Source: JANQNX01 sp965601665 (GTDB taxonomy: Bacteria > Pseudomonadota > Gammaproteobacteria > Eutrophobiales > Eutrophobiaceae). Taken from it: 64,000 nt of DNA. The notes under the pieces were generated by a model. That model saw only the letters and a list, made by a program, of their open reading frames with translations. It made no database searches and was not told where the DNA came from. The position numbers were made by a program, and so were the translations under genes. Within the stretch, counting starts at the first letter, position 1. Each line of letters opens with the position of its first letter. The stretch covers positions 372,001 through 436,000 of the forward strand of contig OZ271833.1 of assembly GCA_965601665.1 (NCBI GenBank), in the 5' to 3' direction. This document shows, piece after piece, positions 1 through 8,099 of this stretch.

Positions 1-434
1 ACGCGAAATGCCAGGTCCACCCCGCTATCAACCAGGTTATCAAAATCATCTGACAGGATTAGCTCTATTGCCACGTCCGGGTATTGTTCCTTGTAGCCCT
101 TTACCGCGCGCGAGATATGAAAGGCACCAAAAGAAGGGGGTGACATGATTCGAAGTGTGCCAACCGGGCGGTTCTGCATCTCGGAAACGAACTGCTCGGC
201 TTCTTCTACATCGGACAGAATCGCCAGCACCCGGTTGTGATAGGCGCTGCCGACCTCGGTCAGGCTCAGCTGCCGGGTGGTGCGGTTAAGCAGCCGGGCC
301 CCGAGTTTTTCCTCGAGATCGCGTACGTATTTTGAACACATGGCATTGGAAATGCCCATTTCATCGGCAGCCGCGGCAAAACTGCCAAGGCGGGTAACGG
401 CCGCAAACACACGCATACTGGTCAATCTATCCAT
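1..434 (-). CDS. LysR-family transcriptional regulator, N-terminal part (cut by window edge)
   Basis: The reverse-strand reading frame opens at an ATG (432-434) and stays open to the left edge, so only about the first 144 residues are present. Residues 1-62 are a typical LysR winged helix-turn-helix: MDRLTSMRVFAAV, then GSFAAAADEMG, and RLLNRTTRQLSLTEVG closing the wing. The start of the effector-binding domain follows (GTLRIMSPPSFG near residue 90). It is predicted to be a cytoplasmic DNA-binding regulator. It is divergent from the secreted SnoaL-like gene at 556 across about 120 bp, so that gene is a possible target, but nothing in the sequence proves it. The effector is unknown. Confidence 0.9.
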   Translation of the reverse strand, partial: MDRLTSMRVFAAVTRLGSFAAAADEMGISNAMCSKYVRDLEEKLGARLLNRTTRQLSLTEVGSAYHNRVLAILSDVEEAEQFVSEMQNRPVGTLRIMSPPSFGAFHISRAVKGYKEQYPDVAIELILSDDFDNLVDSGVDLAFR

Positions 435-555
435 GTTCTCTCGCGATTATTAACTATTTGGAAATAAAATATAGCATAAAAGCCTCTTTTTCACTTCATG
501 TAAATGACTATGCTTTCCAGCAACTTAAGCTTTGAAACCTTTCAGGAGATAAACC

Positions 556-987
556 ATGAAGAAGATAAACACCTTGTTGTTTACAACATTAATAATGGCC
601 ACGAGTTCTATTATGGCCAGCCCGGTAACCAGCGTTACCGAAATCAGTGAACAGTGGCGCCAGAATTTTAATGCCGGTAGCAAGGGTTCGCTGATGCAGC
701 TGTACTCTGATGAAGCAGTATTGTTTCAACCCAACAACGAAATCGTTGAGAGTGCCGAAGCTATCAATGACTTCCTTGAAGGACTGAACTACCTGAACGT
801 GGAAGATTACATCATCTGGGACGTTGAACTGGGTGAGGATGGCAACGTTGCCTACGAAACCGAGCTTTGGCAGGCAACCATGGTTGATGAAAATGGTGAG
901 ACCGTTTCCTACGACCTTAACGTAACCAACGTGCTTGAAAAGCAGTCTGATGGCAGCTGGAAAATCACGATGCAGCGCTGGAACTAA
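556..987 (+). CDS. secreted SnoaL/DUF4440-like (NTF2-fold) protein
   Basis: 143 residues. Residues 1-21 form a signal peptide (MKKINTLLFTTLIMATSSIMA, cleavage near MAS/PVTS), so the protein should be exported. The mature part has the NTF2/SnoaL layout: an N-terminal helix with a Trp (ISEQWRQNFNAG), LMQLYSDEAVLFQPN, a central EAINDFLEGL helix and C-terminal strands ending in DGSWKITMQRWN. Such domains bind small hydrophobic ligands or act as isomerases or cyclases, and the substrate cannot be told here. An AGGAGA ribosome site lies 7 bases before the ATG. It is monocistronic, divergent from the LysR gene and convergent with the lipoprotein at 1121. Confidence 0.8.
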   Translation: MKKINTLLFTTLIMATSSIMASPVTSVTEISEQWRQNFNAGSKGSLMQLYSDEAVLFQPNNEIVESAEAINDFLEGLNYLNVEDYIIWDVELGEDGNVAYETELWQATMVDENGETVSYDLNVTNVLEKQSDGSWKITMQRWN

Positions 988-1024
988 TTACTTTAAGCCT
1001 CCTTAAACAGGGATGACTCCTCAC

Positions 1025-1044
1025 ATGGCACATGGACGTGCCAT
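1025..1044. terminator. 7-bp hairpin between convergent genes
   Basis: ATGGCAC and GTGCCAT pair around a 6-base loop in the gap between two convergent genes. There is no U-run after it in either direction, so it is at best a weak bidirectional terminator. Confidence 0.25.
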
Positions 1045-1120
1045 TACCCTTAACCTAATCATCCACAGCCTAAGGGCTTGCGAAATAGTCGACCACTTAA
1101 ATCAGGCAATATGCGGTTAA

Positions 1121-1684
1121 CTAGTTGTCGAGATATTGCAGTAGTTCCTCGTCCTTCAATACCCGCTGCACAACGGCACCGAATACGCTGTTCACGAGCT
1201 CGATATTTTTTTCATCGCCAGGGGCCTTCAACACTTGCTGCTTGTGGCTGGCCTTGTACTTTTTTGAGAAATTGCCGGCACCGGTCGCCGCCGTCGCGGT
1301 TATTTCTGCTGCAACGGTGACCTCGCTGACGCGGGTTTCACCGACCGCCTCGTAGCTCAGGTTATCGACCATCACGTACAGCTGATTTTCTGCAAGGTCG
1401 TTAATGGCATAACCAGCAGCGCTAAAGCGTTCAATCAGTGTTTGCTGCAACCGCTCGACCATGCCTTTGTCAGTACTGATGGTAGCCGTTTCCTTGTAGA
1501 CACCGCCACGTTTACCTAATACGTTGCTTTCACGTTGGTCGATTACTCTGACGTTAAAAGGGCTGTTAACCACGGCAGAGTTGTTATCCAAATCCGATAG
1601 TGTTGGGTCAATCTTTATTTCCTGTGGACTTAGTGCACAGGCAGCCAGTAACACTGCAATACTCATTAATACAATTTTGTTCAT
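1121..1684 (-). CDS. YajG-family outer-membrane lipoprotein
   Basis: 187 residues. It begins with a lipoprotein signal (MNKIVLMSIAVLLAAC) whose lipobox LAAC puts the lipidated Cys at residue 16. Asp is absent at the next position, which favours outer-membrane sorting. The remainder resembles the YajG family: an early strand with IKIDPTLSD, then FNVRVIDQRESNVLG, a LQQTLIERFSAAGY helix, a VMVDNLSYEAVG strand, KKYKASHKQQVL and a C-terminal helix ending ELLQYLDN. The E. coli family member is a small lipoprotein of unknown function. It stands alone and is convergent with the SnoaL-like gene. Confidence 0.75.
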   Translation of the reverse strand: MNKIVLMSIAVLLAACALSPQEIKIDPTLSDLDNNSAVVNSPFNVRVIDQRESNVLGKRGGVYKETATISTDKGMVERLQQTLIERFSAAGYAINDLAENQLYVMVDNLSYEAVGETRVSEVTVAAEITATAATGAGNFSKKYKASHKQQVLKAPGDEKNIELVNSVFGAVVQRVLKDEELLQYLDN

Positions 1685-1808
1685 GTTACATACCCCGGAT
1701 TCTTGAAGTTCTCGGTAAATGGATATCTACGCCGGTATTGATCGTGATCAATGTCAGCGATAGTTATCGTAGTACCATCTTTCATATTTTTACAGTGCCA
1801 GGAGCAAG

Positions 1809-2189
1809 ATGCATATCAAAAAACATGGCATTTCCATCGGTGTTGAGAGAATTGACGACCAGTTTTATATCGCCGTAAAGGCAGTAGGTCGTTTAACACA
1901 TGACGACTACTCATTTATGACTCCTTTACTGGAGGGCGCGATGCAAGAAGTCCACGAACCAACGGTGAAGTTATATTTTGATGGTACCGAGTTTGAGGGT
2001 TGGGAACCAAGGGCGGCCTGGGATGATTTCAGGCTGGGACTAAAATATGGCAAGCAATTTTCCAAGGTTGCTGTGGTCGGCAACAAAAAATGGGAAAAAC
2101 TTGTCGCTACCGTTGGCAACTGGTTCATCAAGGGTGAAATGGAATATTTCGAGGATGACAAGGCCGCACTGGAATGGTTACTGTGGTAG
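1809..2189 (+). CDS. SpoIIAA-like STAS-fold protein (DUF3478 type)
   Basis: 126 residues, cytoplasmic, no signal or membrane segment. It has the pattern of the SpoIIAA-like family: IDDQFYIAVKAVGRLTHDDY at the start, a strand KLYFDGTEFEGWEPRAAWDDF in mid-protein, then KYGKQFSKVAVVGNKKWEKL and a C-terminal helix ALEWLLW. Relatives adopt a STAS fold and have been suggested to bind lipids or interact with membranes. The exact role is unknown. The ATG has a good AGGAGC ribosome site. It is followed 67 bp later by the dehydrogenase gene on the same strand. Confidence 0.75.
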   Translation: MHIKKHGISIGVERIDDQFYIAVKAVGRLTHDDYSFMTPLLEGAMQEVHEPTVKLYFDGTEFEGWEPRAAWDDFRLGLKYGKQFSKVAVVGNKKWEKLVATVGNWFIKGEMEYFEDDKAALEWLLW

Positions 2190-2256
2190 CGATTTGGAAT
2201 ATCGCGCCATGTAAAATCTGTGCTGATAATCTGTAATCGCCCAATTCCCTACTTAT

Positions 2257-3117
2257 ATGAATGACATTCCTTCTGATGATTATAACGTAGCGGTGCTTGG
2301 CCTTGGGATAATGGGGCGGGCACTGGCGATGAACCTGCACGAGGACGGTTTGCTGGCATCTTGCTGGAACCGCACACCAAAACCTGACATGCCAAACCAT
2401 GTTGAAGATCTGGCAACGGCAGTGCACAGCGCCAACGTCATCTTGATTGTCGTTATAGACGGGACCGCGTTGCTCGATTTGATAGACAGGATTACCCCGT
2501 TGCTCACTGCAAGCCAGGTTATTGTTCAAACTGCAACTGTAAAGCCGGATGAAAACAGGGAAGCGTGTCGCAGGGTGGAAAAAGCCGGAGCAGGGTTTAT
2601 CGAGGCCCTGATGGGCGGCAGTGAGGTGGCTGCCGTGCAGCGCAAGTTACCTCTTTACCTTGGTGGTAAGCAACAGTTGGCCGAATATATCGATCCCCTG
2701 CTTGCGCGGCTATCGCCAGCGCGGTTGTATGTGGGCGAAGTAGGGCAGGCCAGTGTCGCCAAGCTGGCCATGAACCTGAACCTGGCTATGCAGCTGGAGG
2801 CGCTGTGTGAAAGTTATGCCTACGCTATAGCAAACGGTTTGAATGATGATCAATATTTTAACGTGTTACGAAATAACACCGGTTGGAATTACCTCTGTGA
2901 ATACAAGGAACCCAAGCTCCGACAGCGAGACTTCGCTCCGCAGTTTGCCCTGAAAAACATGTTAAAGGATGTCCGCCTGGCACTGGCGACCGATAAATCC
3001 GCTTCGGGTTTAACACTGTTACAGGCAACCGAGCAGATATACGCAGCGGGTGAGCAGGCAGGGCTGGGTGAAGAAGACATGCTCGCCCTGTACAAGCTAA
3101 TCAATAGCGACGACTAG
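2257..3117 (+). CDS. 3-hydroxyisobutyrate dehydrogenase-like NAD(P)-dependent oxidoreductase
   Basis: 286 residues. A Rossmann dinucleotide site lies near the N-terminus (VLGLGIMGRALAMNL, about residues 13-27). The family substrate-binding stretch follows (EALMGGSEVAAVQ, near 125), then the catalytic-lysine segment SVAKLAMNLNLAMQLEAL near 170 and the all-helical C-terminal domain. Length and motif order fit beta-hydroxyacid dehydrogenases / imine-reductase relatives. The substrate (hydroxyisobutyrate, tartronate semialdehyde, succinic semialdehyde or other) cannot be assigned. The ribosome site is weak. It ends 1 bp before the convergent DUF2007 gene. Confidence 0.85.
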   Translation: MNDIPSDDYNVAVLGLGIMGRALAMNLHEDGLLASCWNRTPKPDMPNHVEDLATAVHSANVILIVVIDGTALLDLIDRITPLLTASQVIVQTATVKPDENREACRRVEKAGAGFIEALMGGSEVAAVQRKLPLYLGGKQQLAEYIDPLLARLSPARLYVGEVGQASVAKLAMNLNLAMQLEALCESYAYAIANGLNDDQYFNVLRNNTGWNYLCEYKEPKLRQRDFAPQFALKNMLKDVRLALATDKSASGLTLLQATEQIYAAGEQAGLGEEDMLALYKLINSDD

Positions 3118-3118
3118 G

Positions 3119-3427
3119 TTACTCCTGTTTGTCCATACCGCATGACCAGCATGTGCCAAACTGACCAGGCACATGTTCGCCACAGGCACAGCACCAGTCG
3201 CCAGCGGTTTTGGCCTCGCCAAGTGCAGCCGCGATCAATTGCCTCGCCTCGTCTGCATCAGTTGCATTATTGACCCAGACTTCCGGCCAGCACTCGTTGA
3301 TGGGTAATTCACCAATGCCGCCAGTCAGGCTCAGGTTTCTCAGGTGGCAGGCAATCGCATTACCTTCAAGTAGGCTGACCAGATGTCCGGCCAGTACCGT
3401 ATCATCACATTCGTAGACCTTCTTCAT
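3119..3427 (-). CDS. DUF2007-type small protein with C-terminal zinc-ribbon cysteines
   Basis: 102 residues. The N-terminal 65 residues match DUF2007 in layout: KKVYECDDTVLAGHLVSLLEG, then PEVWVNNATDADEARQLIAAA. The C-terminus adds a cysteine cluster, WCCACGEHVPGQFGTCWSCG, which has the spacing of a rubredoxin-like zinc ribbon. DUF2007 proteins are annotated as putative signal-transducing proteins without known mechanism. Its start overlaps the stop of the gene at 3424 by 4 bases, so it is the last gene of a three-gene reverse operon with the HpaI-like aldolase. Confidence 0.7.
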   Translation of the reverse strand: MKKVYECDDTVLAGHLVSLLEGNAIACHLRNLSLTGGIGELPINECWPEVWVNNATDADEARQLIAAALGEAKTAGDWCCACGEHVPGQFGTCWSCGMDKQE

Positions 3428-3777
3428 GCGGGTAGGGCAATAAGCAGAATCAGTGCCGTTGCGGCCAGCAATAATGACACCAGGGCAATAATTGTCAGGC
3501 GGTTCAGATGCGACATCGTGGTCTTAAGCTGTGTAGCTAGTGACTCATTCTGTCTTGCCAGCTCTTCTATCAGTTTGATCTGTTCGACATCGGCATTACT
3601 GTTGGCGTCGAGACGTTGATGTACTTTTTCGACTTCCTGCTTTATCCCAGCAATCGTTTCCGGGATTTCCTGTTTTTGCTCTTCGCCCTGGTCGCGGATT
3701 ATCCGGATTAACCGGGTTGCACCTTGTATCACGATGGGCGCCGTATTCAATATGGTGTTGATGGTAGTCAGGCTCAT
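3424..3777 (-). CDS. small coiled-coil protein with a C-terminal membrane anchor, unknown function
   Basis: About 117 residues if translation starts at the ATG at 3777, just after the aldolase stop codon. An upstream start at 3810 would run inside the aldolase gene and is less likely. It has an amphipathic N-terminal stretch (TTINTILNTAPIVIQGATRL), a charged coiled-coil region rich in Glu, Gln and Lys (about residues 30-85), and one C-terminal hydrophobic segment (LTIIALVSLLLAATALILLI) typical of a tail anchor. I do not recognise a family. It is co-transcribed between the aldolase and DUF2007 genes. Confidence 0.6.
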   Translation of the reverse strand: MSLTTINTILNTAPIVIQGATRLIRIIRDQGEEQKQEIPETIAGIKQEVEKVHQRLDANSNADVEQIKLIEELARQNESLATQLKTTMSHLNRLTIIALVSLLLAATALILLIALPA

Positions 3778-3785
3778 AGCAGCAT

Positions 3786-4541
3786 TTATCCGCGCATGGA
3801 CTGCAGGCACTGACTCGACGATTGGATCAGAAATGCGGCATCAACGCCAACAGTCAACAGCGTAAAGCCTTTGTCTCTATAAGGCATTACGGCTTCTGCC
3901 GAAACACCAAAGTATCCCAGTTTCTTCTGATGTTTGTTGCAAGCGGCGATCACGGTGTTGATCGCATCCTGTACAAGCGGGTCGTTAATCTCGCCCGGTT
4001 TGCCAAGGCTTGCAGATAAGTCATACGGACCTATCAGTATGGCATCGACACCTTCAAGCGCGGCAATGGCATCAATATTGTCAATCGCCTGTTTGCTTTC
4101 TGCCTGTAACACGACAGCCGTCTCTTCATTCGCATGTTTGAGATAGTGCTCAAACGCAATACCGTACCTGTGCGCTCGGCCAATTCCGACCCCGCGGTCA
4201 CCGGTTGGCGAATACTTGCAATGGCTGATAATTGATTGCGCCTGTTCGGCTGTATGTACCTGCGGCACGATAACGCCGGCTGCGCCGATATCCAGCGCCT
4301 TCTTGATCCAGACCGCTTCACCTGCGGGAACCCGGATTACGCAGGGTGTAGGTGATGCTGCCTGCAACAGGCCCTGGGCCTGCTGCGGATTGAAGGCGCC
4401 ATGTTCGGCATCGATGAACAACCAGTCATAACCTACTTCCGACAGAATTTCGCACACCTCTGCGCTCGGCAGACTAATCAATGTGCCGTACAGTGTTTCA
4501 CCGGCCCGCAGGCGCTCGCTGAAATTGTGTGCGTCAGGCAT
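3786..4541 (-). CDS. HpcH/HpaI-family class II aldolase
   Basis: 251 residues, the usual size of HpaI/GarL-type metal-dependent aldolases, which cleave or form 2-keto acids with pyruvate and an aldehyde. Visible motifs are YDWLFIDAEHGAF (family signature with the acidic pair and His), the central GAAGVIVPQVHTAEQA, the metal-ligand Glu in VLQAESKQA, and the second ligand Asp in AILIGPYDLSASLG. The loop SPTGDRGVGIGRAHRYG matches substrate-site loops of the family. The natural substrate is not evident: it could be a hydroxyketo-diacid, 2-keto-3-deoxy-sugar acid or similar. It is the first gene of a reverse operon with the two small proteins downstream. Confidence 0.85.
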   Translation of the reverse strand: MPDAHNFSERLRAGETLYGTLISLPSAEVCEILSEVGYDWLFIDAEHGAFNPQQAQGLLQAASPTPCVIRVPAGEAVWIKKALDIGAAGVIVPQVHTAEQAQSIISHCKYSPTGDRGVGIGRAHRYGIAFEHYLKHANEETAVVLQAESKQAIDNIDAIAALEGVDAILIGPYDLSASLGKPGEINDPLVQDAINTVIAACNKHQKKLGYFGVSAEAVMPYRDKGFTLLTVGVDAAFLIQSSSQCLQSMRG

Positions 4542-4691
4542 GACTTTACTCCATGATGCGTTGACCTGTATTGAATGACATTACATCATACCGTCAGGGA
4601 ATAACAGGTATCCTCACTAAGTCGCGGTAACTTGGGAATTTTTTTCACTATTTCACTGTCCATTACCTTGGATATTACAGAGTAACTACTT

Positions 4692-5654
4692 ATGTCAGTT
4701 TTGTTAGAGATTCAGCGTCTGCAGTCACACATTGGCAAGCTTATTGTCGGGCAGGAACAACTGGTTAACAGGTTGTTGATTGCGTTACTAGCCGATGGTC
4801 ATTTGCTCGTGGAGGGTGCGCCGGGCCTGGCCAAGACGCGTGCAATCAAGGTGTTGGCAGATGGTATCGAAGGCGATTTTCATCGCATACAGTTTACACC
4901 TGATCTGTTACCTGCAGATCTCACAGGCACCGAAATCTATCGGCAGCAGGAAGGTCTTTTCGTTTTCCAACAGGGCCCATTGTTTCATAACCTGGTCCTG
5001 GCCGATGAAATTAACCGTGCACCGGCCAAGGTACAGTCTGCGTTATTGGAAGCGATGGCGGAAAGACAGATTACCGTGGGTAAAGAGACATACCCGTTGC
5101 CTGAACTGTTTCTGGTCATGGCCACGCAGAACCCGATAGAGCAGGAAGGCACATACCCGTTGCCGGAAGCACAACTGGACCGTTTTTTAATGCATGTGAC
5201 AATCGATTATCCCGATGCAGAAGAAGAGCAGGCGATATTACGACTGGCAAGAGACGAGGCCAAAACCAGTCAACGCACCGAGCCAGTTGTGCCGGTCAAG
5301 CAGGAAACCGTCTTTGCAGCCAGGGAGGAAGTGTTAAGTATCTACATGGCAGAGAATATTGAACAGTATTTACTGCAGCTTGTACTGGCAACACGTAATG
5401 CGGCTGCCTATGGCAGGGATATTGATCAGTGGTTGCAATATGGCGCCAGCCCGCGCGCCAGTATTACGCTCGATAGATGCGCCAGGGCCCACGCCTGGTT
5501 ACAGCAGCGTGATTATGTTGGTCCTGACGATGTACAGGCGGTAGTGCATGACGTGTTACGGCATCGATTAATCCTGAACTATGAGGCCGAGGCAGAAGGG
5601 TTGACGACCGATAATGTCATTGATGAACTGGTAACCAGAATAGCCGTCCCGTAA
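4692..5654 (+). CDS. MoxR-family AAA+ ATPase
   Basis: 320 residues. Walker A is GAPGLAKT (about residues 41-48), Walker B is LVLADEINRAPAKVQSALLE, sensor 1 is FLVMATQNPIEQEGTYPLPE, and the C-terminal lid contains the sensor-2 region GASPRASITLDRCARAHA. This is the standard MoxR layout and length. MoxR ATPases act as chaperone-like partners of von Willebrand A (vWA) proteins. It is the first gene of an operon with DUF58, DUF4381 and Bat proteins, the classic MoxR-Bat arrangement linked to envelope stress or aerotolerance. It is expected in the cytoplasm, contacting the membrane vWA proteins. Confidence 0.95.
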   Translation: MSVLLEIQRLQSHIGKLIVGQEQLVNRLLIALLADGHLLVEGAPGLAKTRAIKVLADGIEGDFHRIQFTPDLLPADLTGTEIYRQQEGLFVFQQGPLFHNLVLADEINRAPAKVQSALLEAMAERQITVGKETYPLPELFLVMATQNPIEQEGTYPLPEAQLDRFLMHVTIDYPDAEEEQAILRLARDEAKTSQRTEPVVPVKQETVFAAREEVLSIYMAENIEQYLLQLVLATRNAAAYGRDIDQWLQYGASPRASITLDRCARAHAWLQQRDYVGPDDVQAVVHDVLRHRLILNYEAEAEGLTTDNVIDELVTRIAVP

Positions 5655-5677
5655 CAACAGACGTTTCCGCTAATCTC

Positions 5678-6607
5678 ATGTCTGCACTTGCTGACAAAAC
5701 CAATTCCCCTGTCGCTATCTCAACAGCAGGCTTGATTGGGCTTGCACAAAAATGTCGTGGCCTGTCTTTACGTTCCGGTTTAATTGGCGCGGTTCAATCG
5801 GGCGACTACCAGTCATCGTTTAAGGGCAGGGGAATGGAATACGATGAGTCACGTTTATACCAGCAAGGTGATGACATTCGTAACATAGATTGGCGCGTTA
5901 CGGCCCGCTCGGGCAAAGCACATACCAAGCTGTTCCGTGAAGAGCGTGAACGTCCTGTACACCTCTGGGTAGATCTGCGCTCTGCCATGTTTTTTGCTAC
6001 ACGTGGCCGCTTTAAAGCTGTGTGTGCCGCAGAGATGGCCAGCATGTTCGCATGGATTGCGAGCCAGCAAAATGATCGCGTAGGCGGTATTGTTTTTTCG
6101 GATGCTGTTGATCACGAATTAAAACCACAACGTGGCAAGTCGGCAGTGTTGCGTATGATTAACTACATGGTTTCAGCGCCGGCATGGCAGAATGCAGATG
6201 GACCGGAACAGACTACGAGTAACGAGCTGAACTCGTTACTGGCATTACGCAGGTTGGTCAGGCCGGGTAGTCTGGTCATCATGCTAAGCGATTTTCGTGG
6301 CTTTGATGATAAGGCGCGAACGCATTTGTTCGGCCTTGCTCGTCACAATGAAATCATCATGGTGCATATTTATGATCAACTTGAGGCCATGTTACCACCG
6401 GCAGGCTACTACAGGATCAGTGATGGAAAACAGAAACTGGATATAAATACCGGCGATGCAAAACTCATCGAGGAACACAAGCAACGTTTTCAATTACGGC
6501 GCGACAGTCTGCAGGCGCTGGCACGCAGCAGTAATATCAACCTGTTAACCTGTCGAACAGATAACGATCCGATCAATGTGGTCAGAGAGGGGCTACGTCG
6601 TCGATGA
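5678..6607 (+). CDS. DUF58 domain protein of the MoxR-Bat operon
   Basis: 309 residues, soluble. The DUF58 hallmark is at residues 64-90 (YQQGDDIRNIDWRVTARSG, followed by KLFREERERPV). A vWA-like core follows, with VHLWVDLRSAMFFATRG in place of a perfect DxSxS metal site and VIMLSDFRGFDDKA later. The family is invariably coupled to MoxR ATPases, but its biochemical role is not established. It lies 23 bp after moxR and its last codons overlap the next gene by 4 bases (ATGA), which indicates translational coupling. Confidence 0.92.
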   Translation: MSALADKTNSPVAISTAGLIGLAQKCRGLSLRSGLIGAVQSGDYQSSFKGRGMEYDESRLYQQGDDIRNIDWRVTARSGKAHTKLFREERERPVHLWVDLRSAMFFATRGRFKAVCAAEMASMFAWIASQQNDRVGGIVFSDAVDHELKPQRGKSAVLRMINYMVSAPAWQNADGPEQTTSNELNSLLALRRLVRPGSLVIMLSDFRGFDDKARTHLFGLARHNEIIMVHIYDQLEAMLPPAGYYRISDGKQKLDINTGDAKLIEEHKQRFQLRRDSLQALARSSNINLLTCRTDNDPINVVREGLRRR

Positions 6608-7107
6608 GTCCGCAACAGGATCTCGCCAACTTACCCTTACGTGATATCCATTTGCCGGATACTGTCTCGTGGTGGCCGCCTGCCCCCGGCTGGTGGTTAC
6701 TGGGTATGCTTCTGCTGTTGGGTGTATTCGTGTTCTTCATGCTGATGCGGCGGCGTAAGGCAAAGCGACTGTCTGTTGCGGTACAGGCCCGAAATGAGAT
6801 AGCGCGAATCAGACAAGGCTATGAGGAGTGTGGAGACAAGGCCGAATTGGCGAAGGAACTGTCAGCACTGTTACGCAGGGTATGTATCAGTATCAGGCCA
6901 AGACAGGAAACCGCATCATTGACGGGAAGTGAGTGGCTTGATTATCTGGATAAACAGATCGGCTCTGACCATTTTGTTAACGGCGCCGGCCAGGTGCTGA
7001 TTGAGGCGCCTTATCGTCATGATGTTGATTATGATCCTGATGTCTTACTTGGCATAGTCAACGATTGGCTCGGCAAAACGCTGGCATCAAGCGGGACATC
7101 ATCATGA
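6604..7107 (+). CDS. DUF4381 single-pass membrane protein
   Basis: 167 residues. A proline/tryptophan-rich N-terminus (RDIHLPDTVSWWPPAPGWW) leads into one membrane segment (about residues 32-53, LLGMLLLLGVFVFFMLMRRRK) and a cytosolic helical domain with ELAKELSALLRRVCI and SLTGSEWLDYLDK. This matches DUF4381, found between DUF58 and BatA genes. The ATG overlaps the DUF58 stop and its own stop overlaps the BatA start, with GAGAGGGG as ribosome site. It is probably an assembly or adaptor subunit of the membrane Bat complex. Confidence 0.88.
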   Translation: MSPQQDLANLPLRDIHLPDTVSWWPPAPGWWLLGMLLLLGVFVFFMLMRRRKAKRLSVAVQARNEIARIRQGYEECGDKAELAKELSALLRRVCISIRPRQETASLTGSEWLDYLDKQIGSDHFVNGAGQVLIEAPYRHDVDYDPDVLLGIVNDWLGKTLASSGTSS

Positions 7108-8099
7108 TCCACTTCGAATGGCCGTGGGTGGCAGTCCTTATTCCCTTGCCATTAATACTCAGGCACTTACTCAAGCCTGTAGATATCAAGGAAGATGCGG
7201 CTCTTCGGGTTCCTTTCCTGTATGAATTCAAGCAGCAAGGTCAACAGACACGTTCGCAGGATTTCAGTAAAAAAATATTACTGCTCGCTGGATTGACCTG
7301 GTTGCTGTTTGTTTTGGCCGCAATGCGCCCACAGTGGTTGGGAGACTTTATCGAGATTCCGATCAGCGGTCGGGACCTGATGCTGGCCGTCGACTTATCA
7401 GGCAGTATGGAAGAACGCGACTTCATTATTAATGATAAACAGGTGGACAGGTTAACGGCGACCAAGTGGGTTGCCGGTCAATTCATTGAACGTCGTGTGG
7501 GCGATCGTCTTGGCCTGATCCTGTTTGGCGAGCAGGCCTATCTGCAGACACCGCTGACGTTTGATCGGCAAACGGTTAAAACATTGCTTTATGAAGCCGC
7601 AATTGGCCTGGCAGGCCAGTCTACCGCTATTGGCGATGCCATTGGCCTGGCCGTCAAACGCCTTAGAGAACGAGATGAGCAAAGTCGCGTATTGATACTT
7701 CTGACTGACGGCGCCAATACGGCAGGTGCCGTACAACCGCTTGCTGCTGCTGAACTGGCTGCAAGGGAAGGGCTAAAGATATATACCATCGGCATTGGCG
7801 CCGATGAAATGATCGTGCGTTCGATATTTGGTTCGCGCCGTGTGAACCCCTCCGCCGAACTGGACGAAAAAACACTGCGCGCGATTGCTGACAAGACCGG
7901 CGGGCAGTATTTTCGCGCAAGGGACACGCAGGAACTGGAACAGATTTATGCCATTCTTGATCAGCTTGAGCCTATAGAAAAAGATGTGCAACGATTCAGA
8001 CCGCAGTCAGCACTGTTTTTCTGGCCGCTGGCCGTTGGCATGTTGTTCAGTTTCTTGCTGTTATTGTGGCGTTATCGTCGAGGAGTCAGCGTGGCATGA
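7104..8099 (+). CDS. batA: BatA-like membrane vWA protein
   Basis: 331 residues from the ATG at 7104, which overlaps the preceding TGA and has GGGA upstream; an earlier in-frame start at 7065 lies inside DUF4381. It has an N-terminal membrane segment and a second one near residue 60. The vWA domain carries an intact MIDAS motif, DLSGSMEE (about residues 97-104), with the later MIDAS Thr/Asp in QTPLTFDR and LLTDGANTAG. A final membrane helix lies near residues 300-322. BatA proteins are thought to form a membrane complex with BatB, with the vWA domain folded between the membrane anchors. Confidence 0.9.
   Translation: MIHFEWPWVAVLIPLPLILRHLLKPVDIKEDAALRVPFLYEFKQQGQQTRSQDFSKKILLLAGLTWLLFVLAAMRPQWLGDFIEIPISGRDLMLAVDLSGSMEERDFIINDKQVDRLTATKWVAGQFIERRVGDRLGLILFGEQAYLQTPLTFDRQTVKTLLYEAAIGLAGQSTAIGDAIGLAVKRLRERDEQSRVLILLTDGANTAGAVQPLAAAELAAREGLKIYTIGIGADEMIVRSIFGSRRVNPSAELDEKTLRAIADKTGGQYFRARDTQELEQIYAILDQLEPIEKDVQRFRPQSALFFWPLAVGMLFSFLLLLWRYRRGVSVA

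Noticed and set aside
1078..1355. Forward frames opposite the YajG-like lipoprotein gene
   Set aside because: They are antisense to a gene with a clear lipobox and domain pattern; their Ser/Arg-rich translation is typical of shadow frames.
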